From assembly GCF_052103615.1 (NCBI RefSeq), contig NZ_JBQEKA010000002.1, positions 73,120 to 137,119 on the forward strand: a stretch of DNA of 64,000 nt. The letters run 5' to 3'. The DNA comes from Kerstersia sp052103615 (GTDB lineage: Bacteria > Pseudomonadota > Gammaproteobacteria > Burkholderiales > Burkholderiaceae_B). The notes beneath the pieces are model-generated. The model did no database searches. It saw nothing but the letters and a program-made list of their open reading frames with translations, and had not been told where the DNA came from. The translations under genes were made by a program, and so were the position numbers. Shown one piece after another: positions 24,001-32,430 of the stretch (its first letter is position 1; each line of letters begins with the position of its first letter).

Positions 24001-24450
24001 CAGTTCCTGGCGCTCTTCACCTTCGACGCGGCGCGAAACACCGCCGCCGCGCGGGTTATTGGGCATCAGGACCAGATGACGGCCTGCCAGGGAAATAAAG
24101 GTGGTCAGTGCCGCGCCTTTATTGCCGCGCTCTTCCTTTTCGACCTGAACAATCAGTTCCTGGCCTTCGGCAAGCGCGTCCTGAATGCGGGCGCTGCGGA
24201 CTTCGATGCCGTCCTTGAAATAGCTGCGGGCGACTTCTTTGAAAGGCAGGAAGCCGTGGCGTTCTTCGCCGTAGTTGACGAAGCAGGCTTCAAGGCCGGG
24301 TTCGATGCGGGTGATAACGCCTTTATAGATGTTGCCTTTGCGCTGTTCGCGGCCGGCGGTCTCTATGTCGAGGTCGATGAGCTTCTGTCCATCGACGATG
24401 GCAACGCGCAGTTCTTCCTGGTGCGTTGCGTTGAACAGCATGCGCTTCAT
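21082..24450 (-). CDS. rne: Ribonuclease E
   Basis: Essential endoribonuclease for mRNA turnover and rRNA/tRNA maturation, scaffold of the degradosome at the inner membrane. 1122 residues. The N-terminal catalytic half (about 1-530) has the S1 domain (about 35-120), the RNase H/DNase I-like core with VVIDHTEALVAVDVNSARST and GGLIVIDFIDM (metal-binding Asp residues), and the zinc-link CPRCNGTG near 400. The C-terminal half is low complexity: Arg-rich then Ala/Pro-rich, ending near an AT-hook-like KLGRPRKAA. ATG 24450 (MKRMLFNATHQEE) has GGAGAA 8 nt upstream. A long leader suggests autoregulation. Confidence 0.97.
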   Translation of the reverse strand: MKRMLFNATHQEELRVAIVDGQKLIDLDIETAGREQRKGNIYKGVITRIEPGLEACFVNYGEERHGFLPFKEVARSYFKDGIEVRSARIQDALAEGQELIVQVEKEERGNKGAALTTFISLAGRHLVLMPNNPRGGGVSRRVEGEERQELRDAMDQLNIPQGMSVIARTAGIGRSVEELQWDLSYLQQLWDAIDTAARDNTAPVLIYLESSLVIRAIRDYFSPDIGEILIDTDDIADQATAFMSVVMPDNVNRVKRYRDDIPLFSRFQIEHQIETAYSRTVELPSGGAVVIDHTEALVAVDVNSARSTRGADIEETALRTNLEAADEVARQLRLRDLGGLIVIDFIDMEDSKNQRAVEQRLRDALRFDRARVQMGKISRFGLMELSRQRLRPALNEGSHITCPRCNGTGVIRDAESSALHILRLIQEEAMKDNTAAVHAQVPVDVATFLLNEKRSDIAKLEARLKVNVVLIPNKNLETPHHSLERLRHDDPRLEEIKPSFTLAEAPAEASVWKAREENTKPRQEALVKGVTPETPAPLHTPRPAAAAPGSAAGTGLSGLFKRIAAWFSGSPAETKPAVQPSHAKPAGARSEGSASRRQSDSRQQNGDRQRNRRNGNERRAPEAADAASNTATQQDRRQPRTPRNADARDAVRQHQVATRHQDAPAAQAPATDSDDGTPRNSRNRRSRSRGGRRDELTQNGEALATDTLNSTLPAAASAITASAMTEAAAPAMPHPAADAADAGDENQDLDTLRQDGSDDNGEADPERKRRRRRSRRGRRQGGDETGTQLDSDSNDDNAAGDAEGEENVAIPAAFVAAAAVETSAADTVTTDAIAADTAPAAVPAAAEVTQDALTTAVTPAPAEPQRAQQTSVAAETSAVASAASETPFAADRDAQAPVQAKPDTAAPAAAVPALQQEQAATAHVSAPLTPASEPAPVVAAPVAAAPVESAADATAPAAVAPAAVVPASPAAGADLGAAETAAPDAAAAAAEPAAPAEAASSTAAAEAQPLADAQDRADAPQDEAPEQAEAVTATVETVVEQAIQVPVASSAPASNGSDKAQALESVIAAAGLQWVETRSNAAAPAASNAPAVKLGRPRKAASAAPAPVSLQQVETADAPQAD

Positions 24451-24927
24451 GAGTGATGTTCTCCGTTGTATGGCGAGCCGAAATCGACTCGTCACCTCGG
24501 GTCACTGGCGCAGCGGGCTGAAACGGGGGGCAGGCGGCACCGCGCGAACGGCACCGCTCTTTGGCGGTCAGGCCGGCACGGCACGCCTTGTAGGGGCGCG
24601 GGGTTCTGTTAGCAGTCGGGAGGTCAGGGGCACAATGGTATGTGTTGACGGATGGCGGTTGCTTTGGAACACAACAGCCTCCAATTCAAGAGTGGCGGCT
24701 GGTGCAGGAAATGACGACTTGTTTTGCCTTTTCGCTTCAGGACGCATACGGATGCAACGGGCGCTCGTGCAGGGGCAGCCTTATAGGCTTTCCCGAGCGG
24801 CGCCTCGGTTGGATCGGCGGCCATGTGACCCTAAGGAGTGCCTGCTCTGGCAGTACAATGGTTTCACCGACGGAGACGCGGTTTCGTATCTCTACGTCGA
24901 GTGGCGGCAGGCACACCTTTTTTAGGG
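24451..24927 (-). other. Long rne 5' untranslated leader
   Basis: About 477 nt between the predicted transcript start and the rne ATG contain no credible gene. In E. coli a leader of about 360 nt allows RNase E to cut its own mRNA; a similar role is inferred here from length and position only. Confidence 0.5.
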
Positions 24928-24934
24928 TGAAACG

Positions 24935-24962
24935 ATTATATGCCGCTTTTCGCAATGCGCAA
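24935..24962 (-). promoter_or_regulatory. Candidate rne promoter
   Basis: On the minus strand TTGCGC (24962-24957) and a consensus TATAAT (24940-24935) are 16 nt apart. The -35 element overlaps the region just before rluC. Confidence 0.6.
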
Positions 24963-24975
24963 ACAAATATAAATA

Positions 24976-25965
24976 ATGTCAGAATTACCTGTGGTACGCC
25001 TCGTTGAAGTGGCCGAAGAACACGCGGGCCAGCGCCTGGACAACTTCCTTTTGCGCCTGTGCAAAGGAGTGCCGAAAAGCCATCTCTACAAGGCGATTCG
25101 GGGAGGTCAGGTGCGCATTAACAAAGGACGGTGCAGTGCAGACAGCCGCCTGGAAATTGGCGATGTCGTGCGCATTCCGCCTTTTCGTTTGCCGGCGGCG
25201 CAGGAACAGCCGCCTGTGCCCGGTTGCGAGTTCCCTATCGTCTATGAGGATGAGGCCTTGCTGGTGGTGGATAAGCCTGCTGGCGTCGCCGTTCATGGCG
25301 GCAGCGGTGTTTCCTTCGGCGTGATCGAACAACTGCGCGCGGCGCGGCCGCAGGCGCGTTTTCTGGAGCTGGCCCATCGTCTGGACCGGGATACCTCCGG
25401 CCTGCTGCTGGTGGCCAAGAAGCGCAGCGCCTTGCTGGGGCTGCATGAAATGTTTCGCGAAGGCCGGGGCCGCAAGCATTACTTTGCGCTGGTGCATGGC
25501 GATTGGGTCAATGGGCGCCAGCATATCCGGCTGCCTTTGCTGAAGTGGCTCACGCGTACCGGCGAGCGGCGGGTGCGGGTGGATGAAGCGGAAGGGCAGG
25601 CGGCGCATACCATCATCAGCCTGGAGCGCCGCTATGGGCAAGTGTCCTTGGTGGACGCCGAGCTGCGTACTGGCCGCACCCATCAGATCCGCGTGCATTT
25701 GTCGGCCAGCGGCTTTCCTATCGTTGGCGACGATAAGTACGGCGATGAGGCGGCTGACGCAGCGCTGGTCGCGCGAGGGTTCAAACGCATGTTCCTGCAT
25801 GCGCATCGTTTAGATATTCCGCATCCTGTAACGGGTGAGTCACTGCACCTGGTAGCTAAATTGCCACCAGGATGTGAGAATCTCCTTCGTGGGCTGGACA
25901 AAACGTCCAGGGGGGAAGGCGGGGCTGGCGAGGGCCAGCGGGACCGGCCTTCCCGGAAACCTTAA
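24976..25965 (+). CDS. rluC: 23S rRNA pseudouridine synthase RluC
   Basis: Isomerises uridines of 23S rRNA (positions 955, 2504 and 2580 in E. coli). 329 residues: an S4 RNA-binding domain (about 18-80, RLDNFLLRLCKGVPKSHLYKAIRGGQVRINKGR) then the synthase domain with catalytic Asp in HRLDRDTSG near 135 and the RTGRTHQIRVH motif near 235. The C-terminal tail is low complexity. rluC divergent from rne is a conserved arrangement. The ATG has no visible Shine-Dalgarno sequence; its upstream 15 nt are A/T-rich. Confidence 0.95.
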   Translation: MSELPVVRLVEVAEEHAGQRLDNFLLRLCKGVPKSHLYKAIRGGQVRINKGRCSADSRLEIGDVVRIPPFRLPAAQEQPPVPGCEFPIVYEDEALLVVDKPAGVAVHGGSGVSFGVIEQLRAARPQARFLELAHRLDRDTSGLLLVAKKRSALLGLHEMFREGRGRKHYFALVHGDWVNGRQHIRLPLLKWLTRTGERRVRVDEAEGQAAHTIISLERRYGQVSLVDAELRTGRTHQIRVHLSASGFPIVGDDKYGDEAADAALVARGFKRMFLHAHRLDIPHPVTGESLHLVAKLPPGCENLLRGLDKTSRGEGGAGEGQRDRPSRKP

Positions 25966-25976
25966 GGAGTTGCGGG

Positions 25977-26633
25977 ATGCAGTATTCGGTGCTTGTGTTT
26001 GATTGGGATGGGACATTGATGGATTCCACCCCCAGCATCGTGACGGCTATTCAGAATGCCTGTCGCGATCTGGATTTGCCGGTGCCGCCGGCTTCCAGCG
26101 CCAGCTGGGTCATCGGCCTATCGCTGGATACGGCCTTGAGCAAAGTTGTGCCGGATCTGCCGCCATCGCTGTTGCCGCGCTTTATTGAGCGCTACCGTAT
26201 TCATTATTTGCTGCGAGATCCGGATTTGCGCTTGTTCGAGGGCGTGCCGGAGTTGCTGGCGCAATGGGGCGGCCAAGGGGTGCGGCTGGCTGTGGCGACT
26301 GGCAAAAGCCGGGCGGGCCTGGACCGGGTGATCCGCGGTTTTGGCCTGGAAGGTGTGTTCGAGGCCACGCGCTGCGCCGACGAAACGCATAGCAAACCGC
26401 ATCCGGCCATGTTGAATGAGCTGATGGATGAGTTGATGGTGCCGCCGGAAGAAGTGCTGATGATCGGGGATACCTCGCACGATATGCGCATGGCCAATAA
26501 CGCCGGGGTGCATGGCCTGGGTGTGACTTATGGCGCGCATCCCCTGCCTGAACTGCTGGCGGGCGAACCCTTGCATGTCGTCGATAGTGTGTCCGCCATG
26601 CGGGACTGGATACAGCCGCGCTTGAGGGCGTGA
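25977..26633 (+). CDS. HAD-superfamily hydrolase, phosphoglycolate phosphatase-like
   Basis: A 218-residue HAD subfamily IA phosphatase. Motif I is FDWDGTLMDS (nucleophile Asp9, general acid Asp11), motif II VATGKSR near 107, motif III KPHP near 140, and motif IV IGDTSHDM near 163. It belongs to the Gph-like group often found after rluC; the actual substrate is uncertain. AAGGAG lies 8 nt before the ATG, within the stop region of rluC, so the two genes are cotranscribed. Confidence 0.88.
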   Translation: MQYSVLVFDWDGTLMDSTPSIVTAIQNACRDLDLPVPPASSASWVIGLSLDTALSKVVPDLPPSLLPRFIERYRIHYLLRDPDLRLFEGVPELLAQWGGQGVRLAVATGKSRAGLDRVIRGFGLEGVFEATRCADETHSKPHPAMLNELMDELMVPPEEVLMIGDTSHDMRMANNAGVHGLGVTYGAHPLPELLAGEPLHVVDSVSAMRDWIQPRLRA

Positions 26634-26639
26634 GCCACT

Positions 26640-26658
26640 GGCCCGGCGCGGCCGGGCC
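26640..26658. terminator. GC-rich hairpin after the HAD gene
   Basis: GGCCCGGC and GCCGGGCC are a perfect 8-bp stem with a 3-nt loop. There is no U-run, so it may stabilise the upstream mRNA or only reduce read-through. Confidence 0.4.
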
Positions 26659-26674
26659 CTGAACTGAGGTATTT

Positions 26675-27607
26675 ATGGCTGTTGTTTCTGCTGCGCCTTC
26701 TGGCGCAGTTGCCGCTTCCCCGGCGATGCGCGGCATTCTCTGCCTGTTGTCGGGCATTTTCTTCCTGACCATCAGTGATTCCCTGGCGAAATGGCTGGGC
26801 GGCACCTACGCGCCCGTGCAACTGCTGTTTTTGCGTGGCTCGCTGGCCGTGCCCATCATGCTGGTACTGATTCTGGCGGTGGCCGGGCGACCGGCGTTGC
26901 GCACGCGTTATCCTCGTTTGCATTTGTTCCGGGGCTTCCTGAACGTGGTCTCGGCCAGCTTCTTCTACTATGGGCTGACGCGTTTGCCCCTGGCGGAAAA
27001 CACGGCCATTGCTTTCTCCGCACCCTTGTTCGTCACGCTGCTGTCGGTGTTCTATCTGAAAGAACATGTGGATGCCCGGCGCTGGGCGGCGGTGATCGCC
27101 GGTTTCGCGGGCGTGATGATCGTCGTGCAGCCTGGCGGCCCGGCCTTCCAGCCGGCTGCTTTGCTGCCCTTGGCCACTGCGTTCGGTTATGCGGTCATGA
27201 TGGTCAGCGCGCGGGGCATAGGCCGGGAAGAGGGCTTGCTGACAACCATGTTCTATATCGCGCTGGCGCAGGTCATCGTGGCCGGGGCCGTCGTGGGATG
27301 GGTGTGGCAGCCTGTCGAGCAGGGGGTTCATTGGGCAGGGCTGACGGGTATGGCAATCTGCAGCACAGCAGGGCTGGGCCTGATTACGCAGGCGTTCCGA
27401 ATTGCGCCGGCATCGGTCGTGGCGCCGTTTGATTACAGCGGTTTGCTGTGGGCGGGGATATTCGGCTGGCTGTTCTGGGACGAGGTGCCAGGTTGGGTGG
27501 CCTGCCTGGGCGCTGTCTTGATTGCCGCCAGCGGCATCTATATTGCCTGGCGGGAATCCCGCGCCAGCAGCAGCGATGCCGGGCGCGGTGCCGGGTCAGG
27601 TGCATGA
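26675..27607 (+). CDS. DMT-superfamily (EamA) transporter
   Basis: A 310-residue inner-membrane permease with ten predicted helices formed by two EamA repeats. Motifs such as FLRGSLAVPIMLVLIL and YYGLTRLPLAENTAIAFSAPLFVTLLS, with the second-half PFDYSGLLWAGIFGWLFWDEVP, match the RhaT/EamA family of metabolite exporters. GAGG precedes the ATG. Substrate unknown; no functional partner is evident nearby. Confidence 0.88.
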   Translation: MAVVSAAPSGAVAASPAMRGILCLLSGIFFLTISDSLAKWLGGTYAPVQLLFLRGSLAVPIMLVLILAVAGRPALRTRYPRLHLFRGFLNVVSASFFYYGLTRLPLAENTAIAFSAPLFVTLLSVFYLKEHVDARRWAAVIAGFAGVMIVVQPGGPAFQPAALLPLATAFGYAVMMVSARGIGREEGLLTTMFYIALAQVIVAGAVVGWVWQPVEQGVHWAGLTGMAICSTAGLGLITQAFRIAPASVVAPFDYSGLLWAGIFGWLFWDEVPGWVACLGAVLIAASGIYIAWRESRASSSDAGRGAGSGA

Positions 27608-27698
27608 CGGCTGCAATCTGTCTAGTGGCCGGAAAACCCGGTCTGCCGGCGGGGCGCGCAGACGCCTGCGTGGCATGATGCGGAAGGAGACATAGAGG

Positions 27699-28907
27699 AT
27701 GGAGAACGGTATGTCCGCGCAGGGGCAGGATGAGGAAGTCGGGCGGAACTTCTGGAAAGACGTATCCCCCCCGAGCATTGTGGCTGGCGCGGTGGCGGTA
27801 CTGGTGGGTTTCGCCAGCTCTGCGGTGATTGTTTTCGAGGCCGCGCGCGCCAGCGGCTATGACGAGGCAGGGATTGCTTCCTGGATCTGGGCCTTGTGCC
27901 TGGGATGCGGCCTGACGGGCATCGGCCTGTCCTTGCGCTACCGCCAGCCGGTCGTCACGGCCTGGTCCACGCCAGGCGCGGCTTTGCTGGCAACGACATC
28001 TGGCCTGACGCCAGAACTGGCAGCAGGGGCGTTTGTTATCTGCGGCGCCTTGATCTTTGTGTGCGGCATTACCCGCTGGTTTGAGCAGGCCATGTCGCGC
28101 ATTCCATTGTCTTTGGCGGCCGCCATGCTGGCAGGCGTCTTGCTGCGCTTTGGCATGGATTTGTTTCTTTCCATGCAAAGCGCATTCGGGCTGGTCGGGC
28201 TGATGTTCCTGACATTTTTCATCGTCCGCCTGATATTGCCGCGCTATGTCATTCTGGTCGTTTTGCTGGTGGGCGGCGTCTGGGCCAGCTTGCAGGGGGG
28301 CTGGCATTGGGAAAAAGTCAGTCTGACGCTGGCCATGCCGCAATGGACAACGCCGTCCTTCAGTCTGGCGACGGCAATCGGTGTGGCGGTGCCGCTTTTC
28401 ATGGTGACGATGGCCTCGCAATATGTGCCTGGCATTGCGGCGCAGCGGGCCTCGGGTTACGACACGCCGATCTCGCCTCAGGTCAGTCTGACCGGGCTGA
28501 CAACCTTGCTGCTGGCGCCTTTTGGCGGCTATGCCATAGGCCTGGCCGCGATTACGGCTGCTATTTGCATGGGTAGCGATGCGCATCCCGATCCGCGCCG
28601 CCGCTATACGGCAGCTGTCGCATCGGGCGCGTTCTATATTGTTGTCGCCCTGCTGGGGGCGACCGTGGTGTCATTTCTGGCGGCGCTGCCCAGGGAAATG
28701 GTGCTGGCAGTGGCAGGGCTGGCGCTGTTGGGAACCATGGGCAATAGCCTGGCGCTGGCCATGCGTGATGAATCCCGCCGGGATGCCGCCATGGTGACTT
28801 TCCTGGCCACCGCATCGGGCGTGACGCTTTTTGGCATCGGCTCGGCATTCTGGGGGCTGGTGGGCGGGGGCGTCGTCATGCTGTTGAACCGCCGCCGGCG
28901 GCTGTAA
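27699..28907 (+). CDS. benE: Benzoate/H+ symporter BenE-family permease
   Basis: A 402-residue membrane protein of the BenE family (about 12 helices), which takes up benzoate with protons. The family pattern is clear: SPPSIVAGAVAVLVGFASSAVIVF at the start and PVVTAWSTPGAALLATTSG near 85-105. AAGGAG about 9 nt upstream supports ATG 27699. No ben/cat catabolic genes are adjacent, so the substrate may be another aromatic acid. It might feed the aromatic module at 8.9-12.7 kb (speculative). Confidence 0.87.
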   Translation: MENGMSAQGQDEEVGRNFWKDVSPPSIVAGAVAVLVGFASSAVIVFEAARASGYDEAGIASWIWALCLGCGLTGIGLSLRYRQPVVTAWSTPGAALLATTSGLTPELAAGAFVICGALIFVCGITRWFEQAMSRIPLSLAAAMLAGVLLRFGMDLFLSMQSAFGLVGLMFLTFFIVRLILPRYVILVVLLVGGVWASLQGGWHWEKVSLTLAMPQWTTPSFSLATAIGVAVPLFMVTMASQYVPGIAAQRASGYDTPISPQVSLTGLTTLLLAPFGGYAIGLAAITAAICMGSDAHPDPRRRYTAAVASGAFYIVVALLGATVVSFLAALPREMVLAVAGLALLGTMGNSLALAMRDESRRDAAMVTFLATASGVTLFGIGSAFWGLVGGGVVMLLNRRRRL

Positions 28908-28932
28908 GCCGCCAGCGCTGGGCCACTGGTGC

Positions 28933-30390
28933 TCAGAGGGAATGGGCGGGCGCGGATGCGGCCCGCAGGCTGTCCGGCCGCCGGTGGAACCAGGGGCGGG
29001 CGGCTTCCAGCTGGCTGGCCAGGCTGAATAACAAGGCTTCTCCGCCCAGGGCGGCGGCAAATTGCACGCCAATGGGCAGTCCGGCTTCATTCCAGTACAG
29101 CGGGACCGACATGGCAGGCTGGCCGCTGGCATTGAAATAAGGCAGGAAGGCGGTGTATTTCAGGGTAGCGCTGCGGTGCGCGACATACTCCTTGTCGGCG
29201 GCGTAGCGCCCCAGTTCGACTGGCGGTTCCGTCAGGGTCGGTGTCAAGAGGACATCGTACTGGCGCATCAGGCGCCCCAGCGAGCGGCCGATGCTGTGCA
29301 TCATGCTGATCGCGTCGAAGTATTCCACGGCGGAGTGGCGGCGGGCGAATTCTACGGCGCTGAAAACCGACAGTTCCAGATCGTCTTGGGTGGCAGCGCG
29401 CCCCAGCGCCAGTTCGCGGGCGCGGATGGCTGACGCCGTGCCGGAAGCGACGATCAGACGCATGGCATGGCCGAAGCGTTCATAGTCAATGTCCGGCGGA
29501 AAAGCGGCCGGTTCGACCATATGGCCCAGCGACGCGCAGAGCGCGGCGGCGTCTTCTGCCGCGGCTAGGCAATCCGGGTGCACGGCCTCGCCCGACGGGG
29601 AGCGGGTAATCAGCCCGATGCGCAATTGGCCAGGGGCCCGGCCGGCGGCCTTGAGGAAGGAGCCGCTGAATGGGGGAGCGGCATAGGGGGCGCCAGGATC
29701 CATGCCATGGCTGAAGTCCAGCATGGCTGCGCTATCGCGTACGGAGCGCGAAATGACGTTATCGCTTGCCAGACCGCCCCAGCCCTCTCCGCCATTGGGG
29801 CCGGTGGGGTTGCGCATGCGCGAGGGCTTGAAGCCGAAGAGGCCGCAGGCCGAGGCCGGAATGCGCAGCGAACCGCCGCCATCGCCGCCATGCGCGACCG
29901 GAACGATACCGGCTGCGACTGCCACGGCGGAGCCGCCGCTGGAGCCGCCGCTGGAGCGGTTCAGATCCCAGGGATTGCGTGTCGGGCCGCCGTATGCCAG
30001 GGCTTCTGTGGTGCAGTTGGCGCCGAATTCAGGCGTGGTTGTCGTGCCGAAAATCACCAGGCCGGCGCGGCGGTAGCGCGCGATGAGTTCCGAGTCTTCC
30101 GCCGAGCGTTCGCCTTGAAAAAAGCGTGAGCCGTTGCTCAGCGGCAGGCCCGCGGCAGCGGCCGACAGATCTTTCAGCAGGAAAGGGACACCGTAAAAGG
30201 GGCCATTGGGGCAAGCCTGGCCGATGCTGCCGCGCCCAGCCTGTTCGTCGTAATGCGCAATACAGTTCAGCAGCGGGTTGAGCGCCTGGATCCGGGCGAT
30301 GGCTTCCTGCAGCAGTTCTTCGGCAGAGACTTCAGCACGCCTGACGGCGGTGGCAAGATCTATGCCATCACAATATTCGTATGTATCCAT
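28933..30390 (-). CDS. Amidase of the amidase-signature family
   Basis: A 485-residue hydrolase that cleaves a carboxamide. The Ser-cisSer-Lys triad is visible: Lys in LLKDLSAAA near 73, cis-Ser in SSGGSSGGSA near 146-155, and the nucleophile Ser in GGDGGGSLRIPA near 170. The style resembles 6-aminohexanoate-cyclic-dimer hydrolase-like amidases; the true substrate is unknown. It is the last gene of a minus-strand run behind a Liv-type transporter, suggesting that an imported amide or its product is the substrate. Confidence 0.87.
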   Translation of the reverse strand: MDTYEYCDGIDLATAVRRAEVSAEELLQEAIARIQALNPLLNCIAHYDEQAGRGSIGQACPNGPFYGVPFLLKDLSAAAAGLPLSNGSRFFQGERSAEDSELIARYRRAGLVIFGTTTTPEFGANCTTEALAYGGPTRNPWDLNRSSGGSSGGSAVAVAAGIVPVAHGGDGGGSLRIPASACGLFGFKPSRMRNPTGPNGGEGWGGLASDNVISRSVRDSAAMLDFSHGMDPGAPYAAPPFSGSFLKAAGRAPGQLRIGLITRSPSGEAVHPDCLAAAEDAAALCASLGHMVEPAAFPPDIDYERFGHAMRLIVASGTASAIRARELALGRAATQDDLELSVFSAVEFARRHSAVEYFDAISMMHSIGRSLGRLMRQYDVLLTPTLTEPPVELGRYAADKEYVAHRSATLKYTAFLPYFNASGQPAMSVPLYWNEAGLPIGVQFAAALGGEALLFSLASQLEAARPWFHRRPDSLRAASAPAHSL

Positions 30391-30456
30391 GACTTTGGAG
30401 TGAGCGGAAAAGAAAAGCGGGCAGGCCGCCGCCTGCGGGCGGCCTGGAACGGGGAG

Positions 30457-31641
30457 TTATTGCTGGGCGGGAACAATCTGGCCGTTTTCGAAACGGGCCA
30501 GCAGCACCTTGCCGTCATTCTGATGATTGCTATCCCATTGAATCGGCCCCAGCAGGGTTTCCGAGCCATTGAGCATCGCCAGGCCTTTCTGGATATCCGC
30601 CGCGCTATTGCCGCCGCCGCGCCGCGCGGCTTCGGCAATGGCTTCGACTGCCGCGAAGGCGGCTGCGTCGAAGGCGCTGGCCTGCGTGCCATATTTGTTT
30701 TTGAATGCCAGTTCAAAGGCCGCGTGGCGCGGGTCTGAGCCGGCTGCCCAGTTGGTCGGGAAAATGACGCCTTCGGCGGCATTGCCAGCCAGTTCGGCGA
30801 ACTTGGGCACGCCCTGGCCCATATTGACGACCAATTGGCCGTCTATGCCCAGCTCTTTGACCTGGCGGGCAATGATGGAACCTTCGGTGTAGTAGCCATG
30901 CACCAGAAGCACCTCCGGGTTCTGCTTCCGGATATTGGTCAATTGCGCCTTGAAGTCGGTTTCTCCGCGGTTGTATTCTTCATAGGCAACGACTTCTCCG
31001 CCCAGAGAACGGATCAGCTCGGCAGCGCCCTGGGTTGGCGGTTTGCCGTAGTCGGAGTTTTCAGCCAGAAAGGCGAAGCGGCGCTTGCCATGGTCTTTAA
31101 AGAAATGTTCCATCGCCTTGGCATCCAGCTGATTGTCCGTCACGTTGACGCGCCAGACGTAGTCGTAGCCTTGATTGGTAATGGTGGGCGAGCCCGCCAC
31201 GCCAACGACCAGCGGAATCTTGGATTTTTCGTTTTCGCGGGAAAAGGCGATGGTGACCAGGCTGGCCGAAGAACCGGCGATAACATCAACATTGCGCTGC
31301 GAAATCAGTTTTTTGGCGGCATTGATGCCGGCCGTGGGGTCGCTCTTATCGTCTTCAGCGAAGATTTCGATGGTCTGGCCATTGATGCCGCCTTCGGCAT
31401 TGATCAGATCGACGGCCAGGCGGGTGCCTTTGTAGTGGGCTTCGCCATAGGCGGCGCCGGGGCCGGTAATGGATTCGATGAACCCCAGGCGCATGGCCTG
31501 CGGGCTGCTGCTTGCGCTGGGCGCGCCATTGCTGCTGGCCTGGGAGGCCTGCGTATCGTTGCGGTTGCAGGCGCTCAGCCCGGTCGCAAGCAGTAGGGCG
31601 GCCAGGATGCCCAGGCGTAATTTGGGTTGATGGCTTGTCAT
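30457..31641 (-). CDS. Branched-chain-type ABC transporter substrate-binding lipoprotein
   Basis: A 394-residue Leu/Ile/Val-binding-protein (periplasmic-binding type I) homologue. The signal peptide ends at a lipobox, GLSAC, with lipid Cys at about 25, so it is likely anchored to the outer face of the inner membrane. The mature part starts with MRLGFIESITGPGAAYGEAHYKGTRLAVDLIN-type residues that line the ligand cleft. AAGGAG lies 7 nt before the ATG. It sits between livF and the amidase, so the ligand may be an amide or amino-acid derivative. Confidence 0.9.
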   Translation of the reverse strand: MTSHQPKLRLGILAALLLATGLSACNRNDTQASQASSNGAPSASSSPQAMRLGFIESITGPGAAYGEAHYKGTRLAVDLINAEGGINGQTIEIFAEDDKSDPTAGINAAKKLISQRNVDVIAGSSASLVTIAFSRENEKSKIPLVVGVAGSPTITNQGYDYVWRVNVTDNQLDAKAMEHFFKDHGKRRFAFLAENSDYGKPPTQGAAELIRSLGGEVVAYEEYNRGETDFKAQLTNIRKQNPEVLLVHGYYTEGSIIARQVKELGIDGQLVVNMGQGVPKFAELAGNAAEGVIFPTNWAAGSDPRHAAFELAFKNKYGTQASAFDAAAFAAVEAIAEAARRGGGNSAADIQKGLAMLNGSETLLGPIQWDSNHQNDGKVLLARFENGQIVPAQQ

Positions 31642-31716
31642 GTCTCTCTCCTTGTTATCAAGATAATTGCCCGCGCAGCGGCTGTATCCGAAGCGTCCTG
31701 GCGGGCGGATCCCTGC

Positions 31717-32430
31717 TTAATCTTCTATGCCCAGATAGGCCTTTCTGACGGTATCGCTGGCCAATAGCGCGGCCGCACTATCGGCGCCGACGATGCTGCC
31801 GGTTTCCATGAGGTAGCCGCGTTGCGCCGTTTGCAGCGCCAGGGTGACGTTCTGCTCCACCAGGAAAATGGTGGTGCCGGCCTGATGAATTTCCTTGAGT
31901 TTTTCCATCAGTTCCGCCACGACCAGCGGTGCCAGCCCCAGGGAGGGTTCATCCAGCAGCAGCAAGCGGGGGCGGCTCATCAGCGCGCGGCCGATGGCGA
32001 CCATCTGCTGCTCGCCGCCGCTCATGGTGCCGGCGCGCTGCTGCCAGCGTTCCTTCAGGCGCGGAAATTGCGTGACGATCCGGTCCAGGTCCGCGTCGAT
32101 TTCGTCTTTGGACGCCTTGCGGATCTGGGCGCCTATCATGAGGTTTTCGGCAACCGTGAATTCAGGGAAAATACGCCGGCCTTCCGGCACGATGCTGATG
32201 CCGCTGCGCACAATGGTTTCCGTCGATAGGCTGGCCAGGTTCCGGCCCTCGAATTCAATGCTGCCCTGACTGGGCCTGACCAGGCCCAGAATCGCCTTCA
32301 GCATGGTGCTTTTGCCTGCGCCGTTCGCACCGATGAGGGTGACGAATTCACCGGCGCCGATTTCCAGCGAACAAGCCTTCAAGGCTTCGATGTGCCCATA
32401 TCTGGCGCTGAGGTTATGTAATGTCAGCAT
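31717..32430 (-). CDS. livF: Liv-type ABC transporter ATPase (LivF)
   Basis: A 237-residue ATPase that energises uptake with LivG. Walker A is GANGAGKST near 34-42, signature MSGGEQQM, Walker B LLLLDEPSLGLAP, and IFLVEQN follows. The lysine is intact, unlike the orphan homologue at 493-1209. The start overlaps the livG stop by 7 nt. Confidence 0.93.
   Translation of the reverse strand: MLTLHNLSARYGHIEALKACSLEIGAGEFVTLIGANGAGKSTMLKAILGLVRPSQGSIEFEGRNLASLSTETIVRSGISIVPEGRRIFPEFTVAENLMIGAQIRKASKDEIDADLDRIVTQFPRLKERWQQRAGTMSGGEQQMVAIGRALMSRPRLLLLDEPSLGLAPLVVAELMEKLKEIHQAGTTIFLVEQNVTLALQTAQRGYLMETGSIVGADSAAALLASDTVRKAYLGIED

Noticed and set aside
21682..24456. A 924-codon open frame on the plus strand opposite rne
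   Set aside because: It mirrors the Ala/Arg-rich rne codons; GC-rich third positions keep the antisense frame open. No family motif is visible and no ribosome-binding site supports it.
26643..26658. GC-rich hairpin after the HAD gene as a definite terminator
   Set aside because: There is no T-run after the stem, so it is listed only as a hairpin of uncertain role.
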